Shown: positions 11,401 to 24,583 of the stretch, one piece after another
Numbering within the stretch: position 1 is the first letter of the stretch
How the letters are laid out: each line of letters starts with the position of its first letter
NCBI RefSeq assembly: GCF_900090045.1
Contig: NW_021638302.1
Span: 22,766-86,765 of the forward strand
Direction: 5' to 3'
Source: Plasmodium malariae
Taxonomy: Eukaryota; Apicomplexa; Aconoidasida; Haemosporida; Plasmodiidae
DNA: 64,000 nucleotides
Translations under genes and position numbers: made by a program
Notes under the pieces: generated by a model
What the model saw: only the letters and a program-made list of their open reading frames with translations
Told to the model about the DNA's origin: nothing
Database searches by the model: none

Positions 11401-14400
11401 TAAATAATTCATAAATATTTCATTTATTTGTTAAATATTTACGAAGTCAATAAATAGATATATAAAATTATATGCATATACTTTTGGTCAAATGAATGGA
11501 TAAACAAATAAAACACTAATGTAACTCAATTATATAACACCTTTTAATAAATACTTTATATTCCTATATATCTTCTACTAAAGATATATTAAAAAAATAT
11601 ATTATATTACTTCACCTTTTCACCAATTGCGAAATTTTTTGTAGTTCATTAGAGGTTTAAGAAATATTTTTTCAAAGTTTAATCGGAGTAATAATCTTTT
11701 GTAAATACGTAACAGATATGATGATAAAAAGACTCGTACTATTGCATTTTATATAATCATAAAATATATAAATTATCACAAAAGTGTTAAATTTATTAGT
11801 TTATTAACTTCTTATATTTCAGGATATCACTAATAATATATATAATGTATTTTACATATTAATACCATACAGGGAAAACAAAGCGCGCAATAGACATACA
11901 TACATTTCTTGTAAAATATTTATGCACAAAAACGTATTAATTTAAAATGCATATATATATATGCTATTATTCTAAATTTAAAATTCTATAGAATATTGGA
12001 CGAGTAAATTGATAAACAGTCCAGGGGATATATTACATTATGCTTATTAATTAAATAATTTTTTGTGTATGGAGAGATGGAATGAAAAATTCTGTATATA
12101 AGAATAAATATAAAAGTCAAAACACTTGAAGAATAATTAACTAATATTCCATTAATCATTCCCATAATTAGAATTCTCTAATACGTTTATTTAGACGATG
12201 CTAATATATATACATTACACTCACTAGAAAAAGGTAAAGAAATAACTCAATCCAAAAATTAATTTAAAAAAAATAAGGATACTCCTTATACAATAAAACA
12301 ACTGGCACATATTATTAACAAAATAGGGCTTTTGTTGTTTCTAATTCGATAATCATGGCAAACTGCATGAAATATTCAACATATTTAATATACTATTAGT
12401 GAAGCATCAAAAGAATAGCACAGTTCTGAGGAGTATATAAAAAATATGCTTTCCAATATTTAAGCCAAAATTAATTAATAATATTTGAATAAATAGTAAA
12501 TATATTTAAATTATTCAGTTTGTATATACCTATTATATAGCTTTCGTTTAAATGCTTTAATATACATATATATATATATGTCTTTTCTTAATTATTTTAT
12601 AATCTAAGCAGTGAATAACTTAAGTAAATGTAGAACAGATATACATTTTATATAACACTATATGAACATTATCACCTAATGTATTTCTTATACATATTTA
12701 ACAGAACATTTTAGACTAGTTGATAATAATAAAACAATTCTTTAAAAATTATTCGAATTTCACTAATGATGAGAATTCCTATAAATATATGTTCTCCTTA
12801 CGCCTTCTCTAATTAATATTAGAAATAAGAAAGGGAAATTTTTTATGTTTTTTTATTTTAAAGCAAAGCATGTAGATATACGTAGAAAAATTATAGCTAT
12901 CTCCATATAAACGATATACTAAATTATATAAAAATTGATTATTAAAGTGAATATTCCATAATTTGTAAATATTTTACTATTTAACTTGTGTAAATATGAT
13001 TATAATATTTTGAAATGTAATATTATTCCTTATATAAATATTTTTAATTGTATATATTAAATATGTAAACGTCATAATATGAAAAATATGCAAAATTTAT
13101 TAGAGTATATAAATATATATATGATAACATATATAAGTTATTATATATACACTCGATAAGGCAATATTTTAATATTTTCCAAAAAAGTTTATATATTTTC
13201 TCATTAAACATTGATTAAAAGTAAAATATAAATAATTTAGGTAAGTATAGATATATAGTTTAAATTGCAGAAAAGAAAATTTAGAAATAATCAGTGCTAC
13301 TAAAAATGAAAAAGCCCATTTATAACTCAAAATATAACATAATTTTATAATGTGTTTCACTTCTTTTTTATAGCGATTTTATAATTTATATTTATACTTT
13401 TGTAAATATTAAAAATAGTTTATTATATGTCTTATATAGAAACATTATCAAAAGTACAAAAACGAATGCTATCAAAATTTGCGAAATTAAAGAAGAAAAG
13501 AAATAAGAGTATTCATAAATATGATATATATATATATATATTTACAATAAAATAATAAAAATGTTGTAATGTTAATTTTTGCAGTTTTAAAATAGTTCTA
13601 CATTTTTTTCCATTTTTGCTCATTTTTAATTTTTTAATTATAAGCTTAGAATATAGTTCTTCTTCAGAAGAGTAGTATAAATTTATATTTCAGATGTTTA
13701 CAGTAATTTTTGGTGTACATAATATTTATATAATTATCGTTCACTGCACTACATCTCATAAAGTTTAGAAACATTCTGGCATAATATATTCTTGTTGTTA
13801 AGAGTTCTTTTAATGGAATATTATTTACTTATATATTTATGTAGATTTATTAAAGGGTACCAGTGAAATATATTCCTAACGCCATTCATTTTTAAAAAGA
13901 CAAATAAGAACTAATATTATTCCTAAAGCTTTTATTAGTAAAAGTAATATATCACATATATTGTAGATAATATTATTATTTGTTCTCATTAGTTATATAC
14001 ATGTTACATCCCGTATATTATTGATAATTTTATTTCATTTAATATATTTTTGCATAATGCAAAAGTACGAAATATTTTTATAACAATATAATTTCCCTTT
14101 CTCTTTATGATCTTTTTGTTTTTTTCTCTCCAGCGTTAGTATTTTTTATAAATGCATATGATTAAATAAAAAATAATAAAATAACTAAATATCTGAATAA
14201 AAATTTTTTTTTTTAAAATAACGATATAAATAAAATTTAAAATATTATTTTTTTAAAAATTATGATAGAAAAATAAAAAAAATCATTATATAAGTGACTT
14301 TAATATATGAATATATTTATATATTGGGTAGTAGCATATATACAGATTTTTTAATTATATTATAGATTACAAAAGTTCAAATATACCTAAGGAGTAACTA

Positions 14401-14904
14401 AAGAATTTTTTATAATATAACACAGAATTCTGTTATTTTTTCGTTTATTGTTACTTTTATTATATCGTTACAGTAAATAGTATTTTATTAAAAATAATTA
14501 TTTCTTCATAACAAAATGTAAATAATATTATAATTATTAATAGGAAAAAATAATAAAAATTAGTAACTGTTTTAATATTTAGAGGACTATATATATATAT
14601 ACATGTATATATATTTATATATTTTATACATTCTATATTTATAGAAACTCTATATTTCCAAATAATAGGAAACGAAATATTTTTCTTTTTGATTTATTCT
14701 GAAATTTATTCTCAAAAATTATATTTAATGGGTACAATAAATGAAACAATTAAATAACATATTTAGAATAATTATGAATAAATTTAAATTATTTTTTATT
14801 TAAATGAATTATATTTTTTATAAGTATGGTTAAGGTAAAATTTTTATAATACCTTTTTAAATAAATTTTACTATCTATATGTGTTGTAAAATGTATTATG
14901 TTTT
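8474..14904. other. Gene-free AT-rich region of about 6.4 kb
   Basis: I found no frame with family features on either strand. The sequence has many (TA)n tracts (for example near 8530-8552), poly-A and poly-T runs. Frames at 10898-11110 and 13169-13360 are low-complexity Lys/Asn/Ile/Phe translations and are not called. The left edge should contain the PIR promoter, because that gene starts near 8473 and reads leftward. Confidence 0.55.
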
Positions 14905-14916
14905 ATGCATTTTGTT

Positions 14917-15840
14917 ATGTATTTACAAAGAAATAATACATTTTTAAATAAAATTTTCGGGCTTATTATTTTAATTTGGTTTTGCTGTTATATGAATGAT
15001 ATGGTATGATAATATTATACAAGGAAATTTGAGGTATTCATATTGTTGGTATTTTTTTTTTTATTAATATTACTTTTTATAGTAGAATTATTTATTCTCT
15101 TAAATAAGGAATATTTACTTTTTTCCTATTTTTAGAATATGTTCATCATGTCTTCGGATGAGTGCTATACACTTGATATAAATTTAATTAAAAGAACCTA
15201 TAGGTTTCTAGCTGAACTTAAAGGAAGTAAATGTTCAGATATTGTTGTATTAAAAGAAGATATACCAAATTATAGATAATGTGAAAAGGCAGATTTGTGT
15301 AATAATAAAAAAGGGGGAATAGAAAAAAGAAAAGAACCTAATAAATCATTTAATAAAGAAAGATTCAGTATTCAGATTAGGAATTTCAGTAAGTGAATGT
15401 TTGATAAAAAATATTTTCTTTTTGAAAAAAAATGAGTTAATAAAAAATATTATGAGGACTTTCAAGAGCAAAATAGAATAATTCGTGATATAGATTTTTA
15501 AAAAAATAAAATTTAAAACTTATACATTTGGAATTGTAGTTTTTTTTCCTTTTTTTTTTTTGGAATAGTATACCCCGTATTACAAGGATTAGATAATTTA
15601 TGAATTCTACGGAATAATCTTTTAGGAATACTAGCTATTATTATAGGAGAAAAAACTGCTATATTCGAACCTTATATTTGTTCAATATTTTTTGGACTAC
15701 TTATAATTATATTAGATCTCATAATTATAATAACAATAACTAAGATCTTAATAAATAATAAAAAATATAAAAAATATAAGTTGATAGATGACAAAATGAA
15801 TATTAAGTGGTATGACTTTTTCTGTAACTTATTAATATGA
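14917..15840 (+). pseudogene. Decayed fam-l exported-protein gene
   Basis: Exon 1 is 14917-15003, 29 codons, hydrophobic, ending WFCCYMNDM before a GTATGATAAT donor. An in-frame ATG at 14905 is a less likely start. Exon 2 begins at 15136 after TTTTTAG. It encodes a perfect PEXEL, RFLAE, 23 residues into the exon, then VVLKEDIPNY. A TAA at 15277-15279 breaks it. Further in-frame stops are TGA at 15394-15396, 15433-15435 and 15601-15603. The stretch from 15397 reads MFDKKYFLFEKK, then a stop where the family has Trp, matching the fam-l block FDGKHFHFEKKL of the intact gene at 47-48 kb. YPVLQGLDNL matches PILQGLELL there, and a second membrane segment ends near 15770. Between 15480 and 15560 the matching frame changes at poly-A and poly-T runs and returns. 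This is a broken copy of fam-l; I am confident of the family and that it is not intact. Confidence 0.85.
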
Positions 15841-16788
15841 AGGAAGAACTATAATATATTTAGATAAACATTCTTCGTAATCATAGCTATAAGTGAAATA
15901 ATTTTATAGATGCATGTGTATATATCATATCATGTATTTATGAAAAGTAATAAATTATGTTATTAATATTTTTGAGGATCTGAAAGTTTTAATGATTTTC
16001 ATTTCGTATTATAAATTGTTGTTTCTGAATAATTAAATATCATTGCTTAATATATATATTTATTTATTAAAATAGATCTTTTTATAAAATATATATATTT
16101 GAGTTAGTATTACTATTTAATATAAAAATTAAGATAATTTCATGTGTATCCTCTAATAAATTATATTTTAAATGAAAAATACTTATGTCCCATTTTTTAT
16201 ATTATTATAGCCTAAAGTGAATATTTGTGTATATATTAAGATAAATATATACTAAGGTTTATATTAAAAATGAATATGTATTTATTTGTATTTATTAAAG
16301 CAAAGTGAATGTATTATACAAAATTGATATATATTTATATATATATATATATATATCGCTAGAAAGTAAATTTTTAATTATATTTTAAACGTTTAATAAT
16401 TTAAACTGAAAATTAAAGTACAGAATATATACCTATATTACAGGAAATATAAAATTAAATGAGGACTATTTTTTAATAATAAATGCAAAAAAATATAAAA
16501 AATTCATATACATTAGATAATTGTATTGGTGGCATGAATTTTTTTACAAATGAATATATAAAATTATATTTTCTTTAAAATTGCTAAAATAAATTTATAG
16601 AATTAAATTTTTACAATGAATAATTGTTTCTCACTTTTTATTAGACTTAGATTAATTTATGAGATAGTTTTATATATAATAATTTAAAACAGTTGTATTC
16701 TCCAAGGAAGCAGAATGAAATATGAAAACAATTTTACTAGTAATACAAATATATAATGGATTATAATATGAAATAGTAAGAGACATAA
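15841..16788. other. Intergenic, no gene seen
   Basis: AT-rich sequence between the convergent fam-l relic and the exported-protein gene on the minus strand. Only 3' flanks are expected here. No family match was seen. Confidence 0.6.
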
Positions 16789-17611
16789 TTATTTTTGGCG
16801 TTTTCGGTTATTAAAATACCAAATAATAAGCAAAGTTACCGGAAAAAGCAGCACTCCAAAAGTCATAATAGGGATAAAGAAAATTCCATATATTATTGGA
16901 TGTTTATTATTATATTTATAACTAACACCAGTTTTATCTTCATTAATAATACGATTACGTTTATTACTTGAGCTGATGTTGTCTAAAGATGAATCATTCT
17001 CTGAGTATAACTTTTTTAAAGATTTGTGTAGGTTTTTATTGTTCTGAATATTATTATAATGTTTTAATGTAGAAGATTTTTTTTTTAAATTATGCTTAAC
17101 GTTAGAAGCTCCAAGTTTTTGAGGTTTTATACGTGGCATAAAATAATTCAATTCTTCTTGATACGTATTATCATCGTATATTGATTCATTATCTTCTTCT
17201 TGAAAAAGGTTATTTTGCTTTAATGCATATGGTTTTTTTTTAAATGATGCAGTACTTTTTCCTTTTAAATCATATATTTTTTCTTTTAAACATTTATGTT
17301 TATCTTCCAGCGATGCACTTATTTCAGTGCTTAACAATCTGCTATATTTAATATTTAATATGTTATTTCTGTTCAATTCCTTGTTCCGAGTTTTATCGCA
17401 GATATTTGACTAAAAATATAAGTTCATATTAAATATTTAAAAAATGTATATTTATATATTATATGAATAAAATATTCCTCTCATGTAAAAACATAAAATA
17501 AAAAAGAAAAAGCAAAAAATTTAAGTATAATAACTATGATACCTCGTCAGAATATTTGAATATCCATATTAGACAGGAAAAAATAAAGGCTCTAATAAAA
17601 AAGATGATCAT
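16789..17611 (-). CDS. Plasmodium exported protein, unknown function, two exons
   Basis: Exon 1 is 17611-17543 (23 codons) and encodes a hydrophobic signal-like peptide, MIIFFIRAFIFSCLIWIF, then KYSDE. Exon 2 is 17409-16789, joined by a 133-bp phase-0 intron (GTATCA...TTTTTAG). The product is 229 residues. A PEXEL-like pentad, RLLST, begins at residue 47, with Glu one place later than the consensus acidic position. The middle is hydrophilic, rich in Lys, Asn, Ser and Glu. A hydrophobic stretch at residues ~195-222 (IIYGIFFIPIMTFGVLLFPV and on) is followed by NNRKRQK at the C-terminus; its length and a central Pro suggest one long segment or a short hairpin. The organisation is like fam-l/fam-m, but the sequence blocks of those families are absent, so I leave it as an exported protein of unknown function. 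Export is inferred from the layout. Confidence 0.78.
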
Positions 17612-20134
17612 TTTAGTATTTTGTTTTATAATGGATATTTTTGAAGTTGTAAAAGATTATATAATATTTTACTAGATATATTTAATATTTTTCAAAAAAA
17701 ATAAGTATACGAATAACTTGGAACTATGCTCAACTATTTTCTATTTTGTCGATATAACAATTCTTTAGATTTATTTTTAAAATAAATATAAATGTAGTAC
17801 TTAATGAAGTACAATAAAAAAGTTATAATTAAAAAAAATATTTTCGTAAAAGCTATAATTAAAATAGTATCAATATTATTCAAATAAAACAAATAAATAA
17901 GTATTTAATGAGCACGTTACGGAAATAATTGTGTTAATATTATAATTTACCATACAAAATTTCATTTCGAAAAACAATTATATATTTATATACATAATAT
18001 ATATTGATAAAATATTGATTTAATGAGGATATAATACGAGAGAAAATTCTAGAAATAAAATATGTATTAGAATATATTTAGAAAATATTTTTAGAAGAGT
18101 TATATTTAGGTGTATTGTTAAAAAATATACTGTAAAATGTTTTTAGAGATTATCTACTATCTTGTAATTATTTTTGAAAATATTTTTTATAAAAATTATT
18201 AATTAAAAAAGAGAGGAAATATATACAGCAGTAACAAAATTATAATATATTATACTTACATTTATAATATATATAGTATTATATTTTGATATAATTTGAT
18301 ATAGCACAATTATTAAATGCTTAGTTGATAAAAAATATTATTATTTTACATATACATAATTATATTTTTATATTATATAAGATATATGAAAATTTTATTT
18401 ATTATAATAACTTCATTCTTGCTGTAATTTATGCGGATGATGTACATTTATATTTTAAATCAATAATTCTAATAATATAGTTATAAAAATGTATATCAAA
18501 ACAATAATATTTGAGTGGTTATTATACCTTATTTTATAAAAGTTTCAATAATAAATAATATATGATAAATTGAAAAAAATAACAATTAAATTAAAATTTG
18601 ATTATTGAAAGTATACATTTTAATTTTTAACATTTTACTAGTATTATTTGCGTACATTATTTTTTTTTATTTCAAGTTGTTTTTTTTTATTCAGTAAGGT
18701 TATTTGTTTTCTCTTAATATTTTATTTATTTTTTCATTTCGAATACTACATTTAAAAATTTTGGTAAAGTGGCATATTGTTTAAATGTATTACAACAAAA
18801 TCTTCGAATAATGATTTTTTATTAGATAAGATGAAAATTAGCAGAAAAAAAAAAAAAGAGTATAATGAAAGAGTTTTATTTTGGATTTATATGAAATATT
18901 TTATTTATTTATTATTATTTGTTTTTAGCTTTTGATATATGTTTACTATAACGTATATAAAATAATATTTATAATTTATAGAAAAAATTTTAAAATAAAA
19001 TTTTATAAAGTTAAAATTAAGAAGGCTTCAAAATAAAAGAACAAATAAAATTTCGAATTGTGCTATTATATGTAATGTGATGATAATGGACATGTTCACG
19101 ATAAAAAAAAAACTAAAAGAATCTTTCCCATTTTACTTTATATTTATTTTATATATATATATATAATTAATAAAAAAAATGTGAATAAAATATTTGATAT
19201 TATATATAACAAATTAATATCTATCCTTTTTTATTAAAGAAATTTATAGTGAAAGTACTTATCTTTGTATAAATGTAAGTAAAAAGAAAAAAAAGAATAA
19301 GTGTCATTGTTAATTTTTTAATTATTCTACGCTTACCATTTTATATTATTTTATTAAGTTTATGTATTTGTTAATTATAGAATAATTAGTTTAATATTAA
19401 AAAAAAAATAAAATTCACAGTTTTATGTATGTGAGGGTATTTCTTTATTTATAAAGAAGAAAAGGTAAAATAAAATAAAATAGATCAGAGAATAAATAAT
19501 AAAATGGATACAATTATACTTTATTTCTAAAATAGAATCTAAAAAGAAAACTTTAATTATGATCGTGTGATATTTAAAATATATAAAATAGAAATGATTA
19601 ATATGTGTATTAAATAATTTAATTTTATTTATCATTTAAATATTCTTTAAAAATATGAGTATTCCATGTAATAATTACACCAGAAATAAGTAGAAAATGT
19701 TGTTTAGATGTATTATTTCGATGGATTAATCATTTTGTTTGTAGAGGAGTTATAACATTATACTATAATTACATCAAATATCAGTAAAAATAGTGATATT
19801 ATTGTATTTTAAAAATCATGGTTCATTTCTGAAAAAAAATAAAACAAAACAAAATAAACATGAAAATAAAATTTTTAAAATATATATTTTTTAATTTTAA
19901 ATGAATTTTTTTTTTATTTATGTTTTTTATTTTTTATGTATAAAGGTAATTTTTTTATTGCAGAAATTATGTATTATAGAAAAATAAACTTTCTAGTAAA
20001 TTTTGGATTGGTTCCTACACTAATTTATATATATTATATTAAAAATATATTAATCGGATATTAAGTAAAAATATAAAGAAATATTACTATATAATTATTG
20101 TATTTTTCTTTTTTATGTTATTATTTAAAACACA

Positions 20135-20177
<43 letters not shown>

Positions 20178-20406
20178 AATAATTAATATGTATAAACTAA
20201 AATATATGATTAAAATGTTAGAAGAGTTTAAATAAAGACTTTTAATTAAATAGAATTATGATCGTTATAATGAACAGTTTCTTTTGTACTAAATTTATGT
20301 GTAATATGGAAAAATGTCACGAAAAAAAAAATTAAGTTCCTTCTCATCATAAAAATTTATTAATTTGTTTATTGTATATGAAGTTGTCACTGTAATAATA
20401 ATATGA
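17612..20406. other. AT-rich region, no gene seen
   Basis: It holds the presumed promoter of the minus-strand exported-protein gene at the left edge and a long (TA)n tract at about 20143-20173. A frame at 19423-19635 is Ile/Tyr/Phe-rich low complexity and is not called. Confidence 0.55.
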
Positions 20407-21153
20407 CATAGTATAATTAAAATATTCATACTTTGTTTTTTCATTTTTGCTGTTGTTTGCTTAATTTTTGTAAGCAGAATTTTCTTATTATGAGGTAAAA
20501 CACATTATGAATTTATAAAATATATTTTTAAGTCTTATTTTTATTTCCAGATTAGAAAAAGTGTAAACCAGGGGAACAATAGAAACTTTTCAATAGATTA
20601 CAAAAATATTATATTAATAGAAAAATACATGAGGGAAAATGAAGCAAAAAATGAAATTTTGAAAAAGCAGATATCTGAATATGTTTAATATGGAAATAGA
20701 GAACACGAGAAAAGGAAAAAAAAAATAAGTAGGAAAAATAAACCTACATTAGAAAAGATTATATAAAACGATAATTTAAAGAATATAGAAGGACTAATTA
20801 AATTAAAAGATATAAGGAAAAACTTAAATAAAAATATAAAAAATTAAAACACAAATTAAGGGCTGTAAATCGGAATAGATTTATTACTGAAAAAATAAGT
20901 TATACTTTAAAATCCTTCAGAAAATATAGAAAATATATTTTTAAAATTGTGCATTGGATATACCGTGCTATAAAGATGGAAATAAAAAGGACCAAAATTT
21001 AATTAAAATATTTATAATAAAATACATTTATGCGTCTTACAAATATTACTTGCTGAATTACTTTTGATATTATTAATCTTGTTTCTTTGTTTCAAAAAGA
21101 CACTTTATAAAGTTTTAATTTTTGCTAGTATATGCCATGTAACATTCACATAA
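20407..21153 (+). pseudogene. Decayed two-exon exported-protein gene of unrecognised family
   Basis: A first-exon-like stretch (20407-20494) encodes the hydrophobic run IIKIFILCFFIFAVVCLIFV and ends at a GTAAAA donor, but it has no in-frame ATG and carries a TGA at its end. Exon 2 opens at 20551 after TTTCCAG and reads 45 codons (IRKSVNQGNNRNFSIDYK...) to a TAA at 20686-20688. The same frame stays coding-like through further stops. A different frame continues with KLKHKLRAVNRNRFITEKI and KIVHWIYRAIKMEIKRTK. The end is a membrane-like segment (LLAELLLILLILFLCFKK) before a stop at 21151-21153. The order signal exon, intron, basic body, membrane segment matches Plasmodium exported proteins. I do not recognise the family. 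The breaks make it a pseudogene. Confidence 0.6.
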
Positions 21154-24100
21154 TTTTGCTAGAGCTTTAAAATAGGATGTTATCAAAAAGAAGAGTTAGC
21201 TTTATTTTTAAGCATAATATATTTCAGCAAAAAGTTATTTATTACATAATTTAAAACAATATATAGTACTCTTACTAATAATACACCGTAGATGTATATT
21301 CAGAAATTATATAACCATTATAAAATCACCAAGATATACTTAAATGTTTTGATATACAGTAAGATGATTAATGCGAATTATAAAATTTTAATATATTCTT
21401 ATATATTATCTTCCTATTTGTTTTATATAGTATTTTTTTAAACTGTGTAAATGATGTTTTATATATATATATGTATGCATTTAATAATAATAATCATTTA
21501 CTATATATATATTTATTTAGTAAGAACTTAAATATATCGAGAATGGGCTTAAATTATTTATATATGATACGTATATTTGTATAAATATGAGCAATTAATT
21601 TAAAATAACGCTAATATTTTTATTGGATATAAAAATAAAAAAAAATATATAGGAAAAAATAAGTTTTGCTAAAAATAAACATCTCAATTAGTTACATGAG
21701 TACCCGGAAATCTTTTATTAAATAAAAAGTTATATTTATAAATAATTCGTATCATTATGTATTTCTCATAATATACTGCCTATTAATTAAAATACGCTTT
21801 TATATTTTTTTGTATAAATGGAAATTTGTAATATTCGAAAATTAAGAGTAAGTGAAATAATGGAATATGTTATAGCTATGAACCAATTATGTTTCGAAAT
21901 ACATTATATTTATAATATATATAAATATATATCCAACATGTATATAAAAGCATAAAATAAAAAAATAATTATCTTATTTTAAGGTAAGTTCCACAGGATA
22001 GTATGAATCACATGGCATAATTAAAAATATAATATGATTTTTATTTTAATTTATAATTTATTTTTTAGAACAGTAATATAATTTGTCATATTAATAACAA
22101 TTTACTATTGCCTAATAAAAAAATATATTTAATATATAATATTTTTGGTTTTTTTATGTTTATTTCATAAAAAGCTAATTTATTTCATTTATATTTCTAT
22201 CATTTTTTTAATACAATATATTATTTTGTGTACTAATAATTTACATATAAATAAAATATAAACCAATGTTTCTTTCATTTATAGAATTTTCAAGAAAAAA
22301 AACTATATATCGAATATTTTTCTAAATTATAATATATTATCCTTAACATTTAGTAACGATAATATCTTATATCGTAGGTAATTTTATTTAAAATTCTTTT
22401 AAATTGTCATAATTATTAAGGGTATTTATATACAATGTATAATTATATATATATATTTTTTTTTTAAATATGCATATTTTAGTCGATGATATAAATTTTT
22501 TTATTTTTGGAAAAAAAAAAAATAGAAAATAACGAAAATAAATGAACTCTTATTTTTAAAAAATTTACTTTTAGTAATAATAAATAAAATATATTTATAT
22601 AAATTACATAGTAATTATTAGGTTCTATTTATAATTATTATGTATAAAATTATAAAACCACAAATTTGGATTTACCCATTAAATATATCTATCATAAATT
22701 TTGTTTTTTTTGCATCATAATAGAATGAATTTATAAATATTGAAAGAACAGGTATGTTAAATATATATAATCTATAATTATTTTCTAAATTGGGATTATA
22801 TATCATTACAGTTAAGTGAAAAATTAAAAATATTTATCAATTTATTATTGTTCTTTATCATTGTGTTAATTAATAATTAAAATATTTAATTAAATTTATA
22901 TTAAACTGAAAATCTATATGTAAATATAGTATAATGTTTTTTAATTATTATGTCATTAAAATACTAAATAAATAAATCAAATTTAATCACATATTAAAAT
23001 ATAATGTGCAAAAGTCCTTTTTTTTACATACGTATAGAAGTGAATATCAAAAAATGTGACATATATCTACAAAAATTTAAATCGACATTAAAAAAAATTA
23101 AAACAAAACTATATTTTATACAACAGTTTCATCATGTATAGGTATTTATTTATGCATTGGAGATATATCTTAATGTTGTCTATAAATGTTTTAAGTTTAC
23201 ATTTTATTTTAGGAATATATAAATATACATAGAATTTATATTAACTATTAGTAAATCTTCCGTATTTATAATTTATATTTTTTTAATAAAATAAAAGTAA
23301 AAAAATAAGAATTTTTTTCATATGCAATGCATAAGTATAATATTAATTTTTAATTTATTTTTCAAAGGTCAGTTCTCGGGCTATTTCTAAGAAATAGTCA
23401 AAATATATTCATGTTAATTTAATTTTAGTAGTAATTAAATGTATGGAATTATTAATTTTGTGTAGTACTATTCTTTTCCAATAAGTAGTAGGATACCGAA
23501 TATTTATTAATTTATTTTTTATATAAGTAATTTTGATTTAATTATATTTTATAAATATTGCTATAATATATATACTGAAGTAAATGAATGAAACAATAAT
23601 TTCTTTTATTTTTATTGTTCATAAAATTATATAAACCTATTTTCTAATTTAGGTTATTCTGATATTTGCACATATTATAAAAGTTATAATATTTTTATTT
23701 TCTAATGCTTATATATATATATACATTTAATTAAAAGGAGTAGTAATTAGATACATTCACTTACAAGCATTACTTTTAGATATAATGATATAATTTAAAC
23801 TGTAATAAAAATTATAATTTTCAAGAATAATTATAGAAAAATAAAAAATCACTCTTTCTATACACATGAAACATTTATTTAAACTTATGATATGTTGTAT
23901 ATTAGTAAAAAGTTTTTTAAAATATATAAAAGATAATATAAGAATGAAAATGTCCATGTACTAACTAATGTAAATGCTATAAATAATATAATACATAAAA
24001 TTAAAGTAGTATTATTTTCTACATTTATTATTAATATTATAATATTGTTATAATAATCAATATTATATTAGCTATAAAATTTTTTTCCAAGTATAATGTA

Positions 24101-24583
24101 TATAATATTATAAGTATTAATAAGAAAACATTTTTAATATTAGAAATTATGTTATTAATATGCATAGCAGTGTCTTATTTCAATTCTCTATACTATAACA
24201 AGGAAATACATCAAAAAATTAAAAAATGATATATATATATATTATTCTAAAAGTAATCAAAAAACAAGTTATTTAATTAATTTGTTATATTAAATAAATA
24301 AATAATGTATTTTGAATATTTTTCAATATTTCAATTTATATTATTTTAGTAAATTTTAGTTTTTCGTATATAACATTAAGATAAAAATTTTATATTATAT
24401 TTCTAAAGTTAATTTTCAGTCAATTCGTTGTAAAAAACTATAGTTATATATATTTTATTTCGTTTTTATGAAAATAGAAAAAAGTTAAATAAATAATTAT
24501 ATTGTTCTTTGTCATTAACAGTGTATTTTATTATTTCTAACTGATTATATAATTAATATATTACATTATTAAGATTATACAAC
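21154..24583. other. AT-rich region of about 3.4 kb, no gene seen
   Basis: I see only homopolymer and (TA)n-rich sequence. The frame at 23757-23957 (minus) is Ile/Phe/Tyr-rich and lacks family features. Confidence 0.55.

Noticed and set aside
13427..13555. Small basic frame beginning MSYIETLSKVQKRML
   Set aside because: About 40 codons running into a TA repeat; no signal, partner exon or family match, so chance is likely.
20143..20173. Long (TA)n tract considered as a centromere or origin element
   Set aside because: Such tracts recur throughout the window and this one is a few tens of bases; a Plasmodium centromere is a ~2-kb extremely AT-rich block, and nothing of that kind stands out here.
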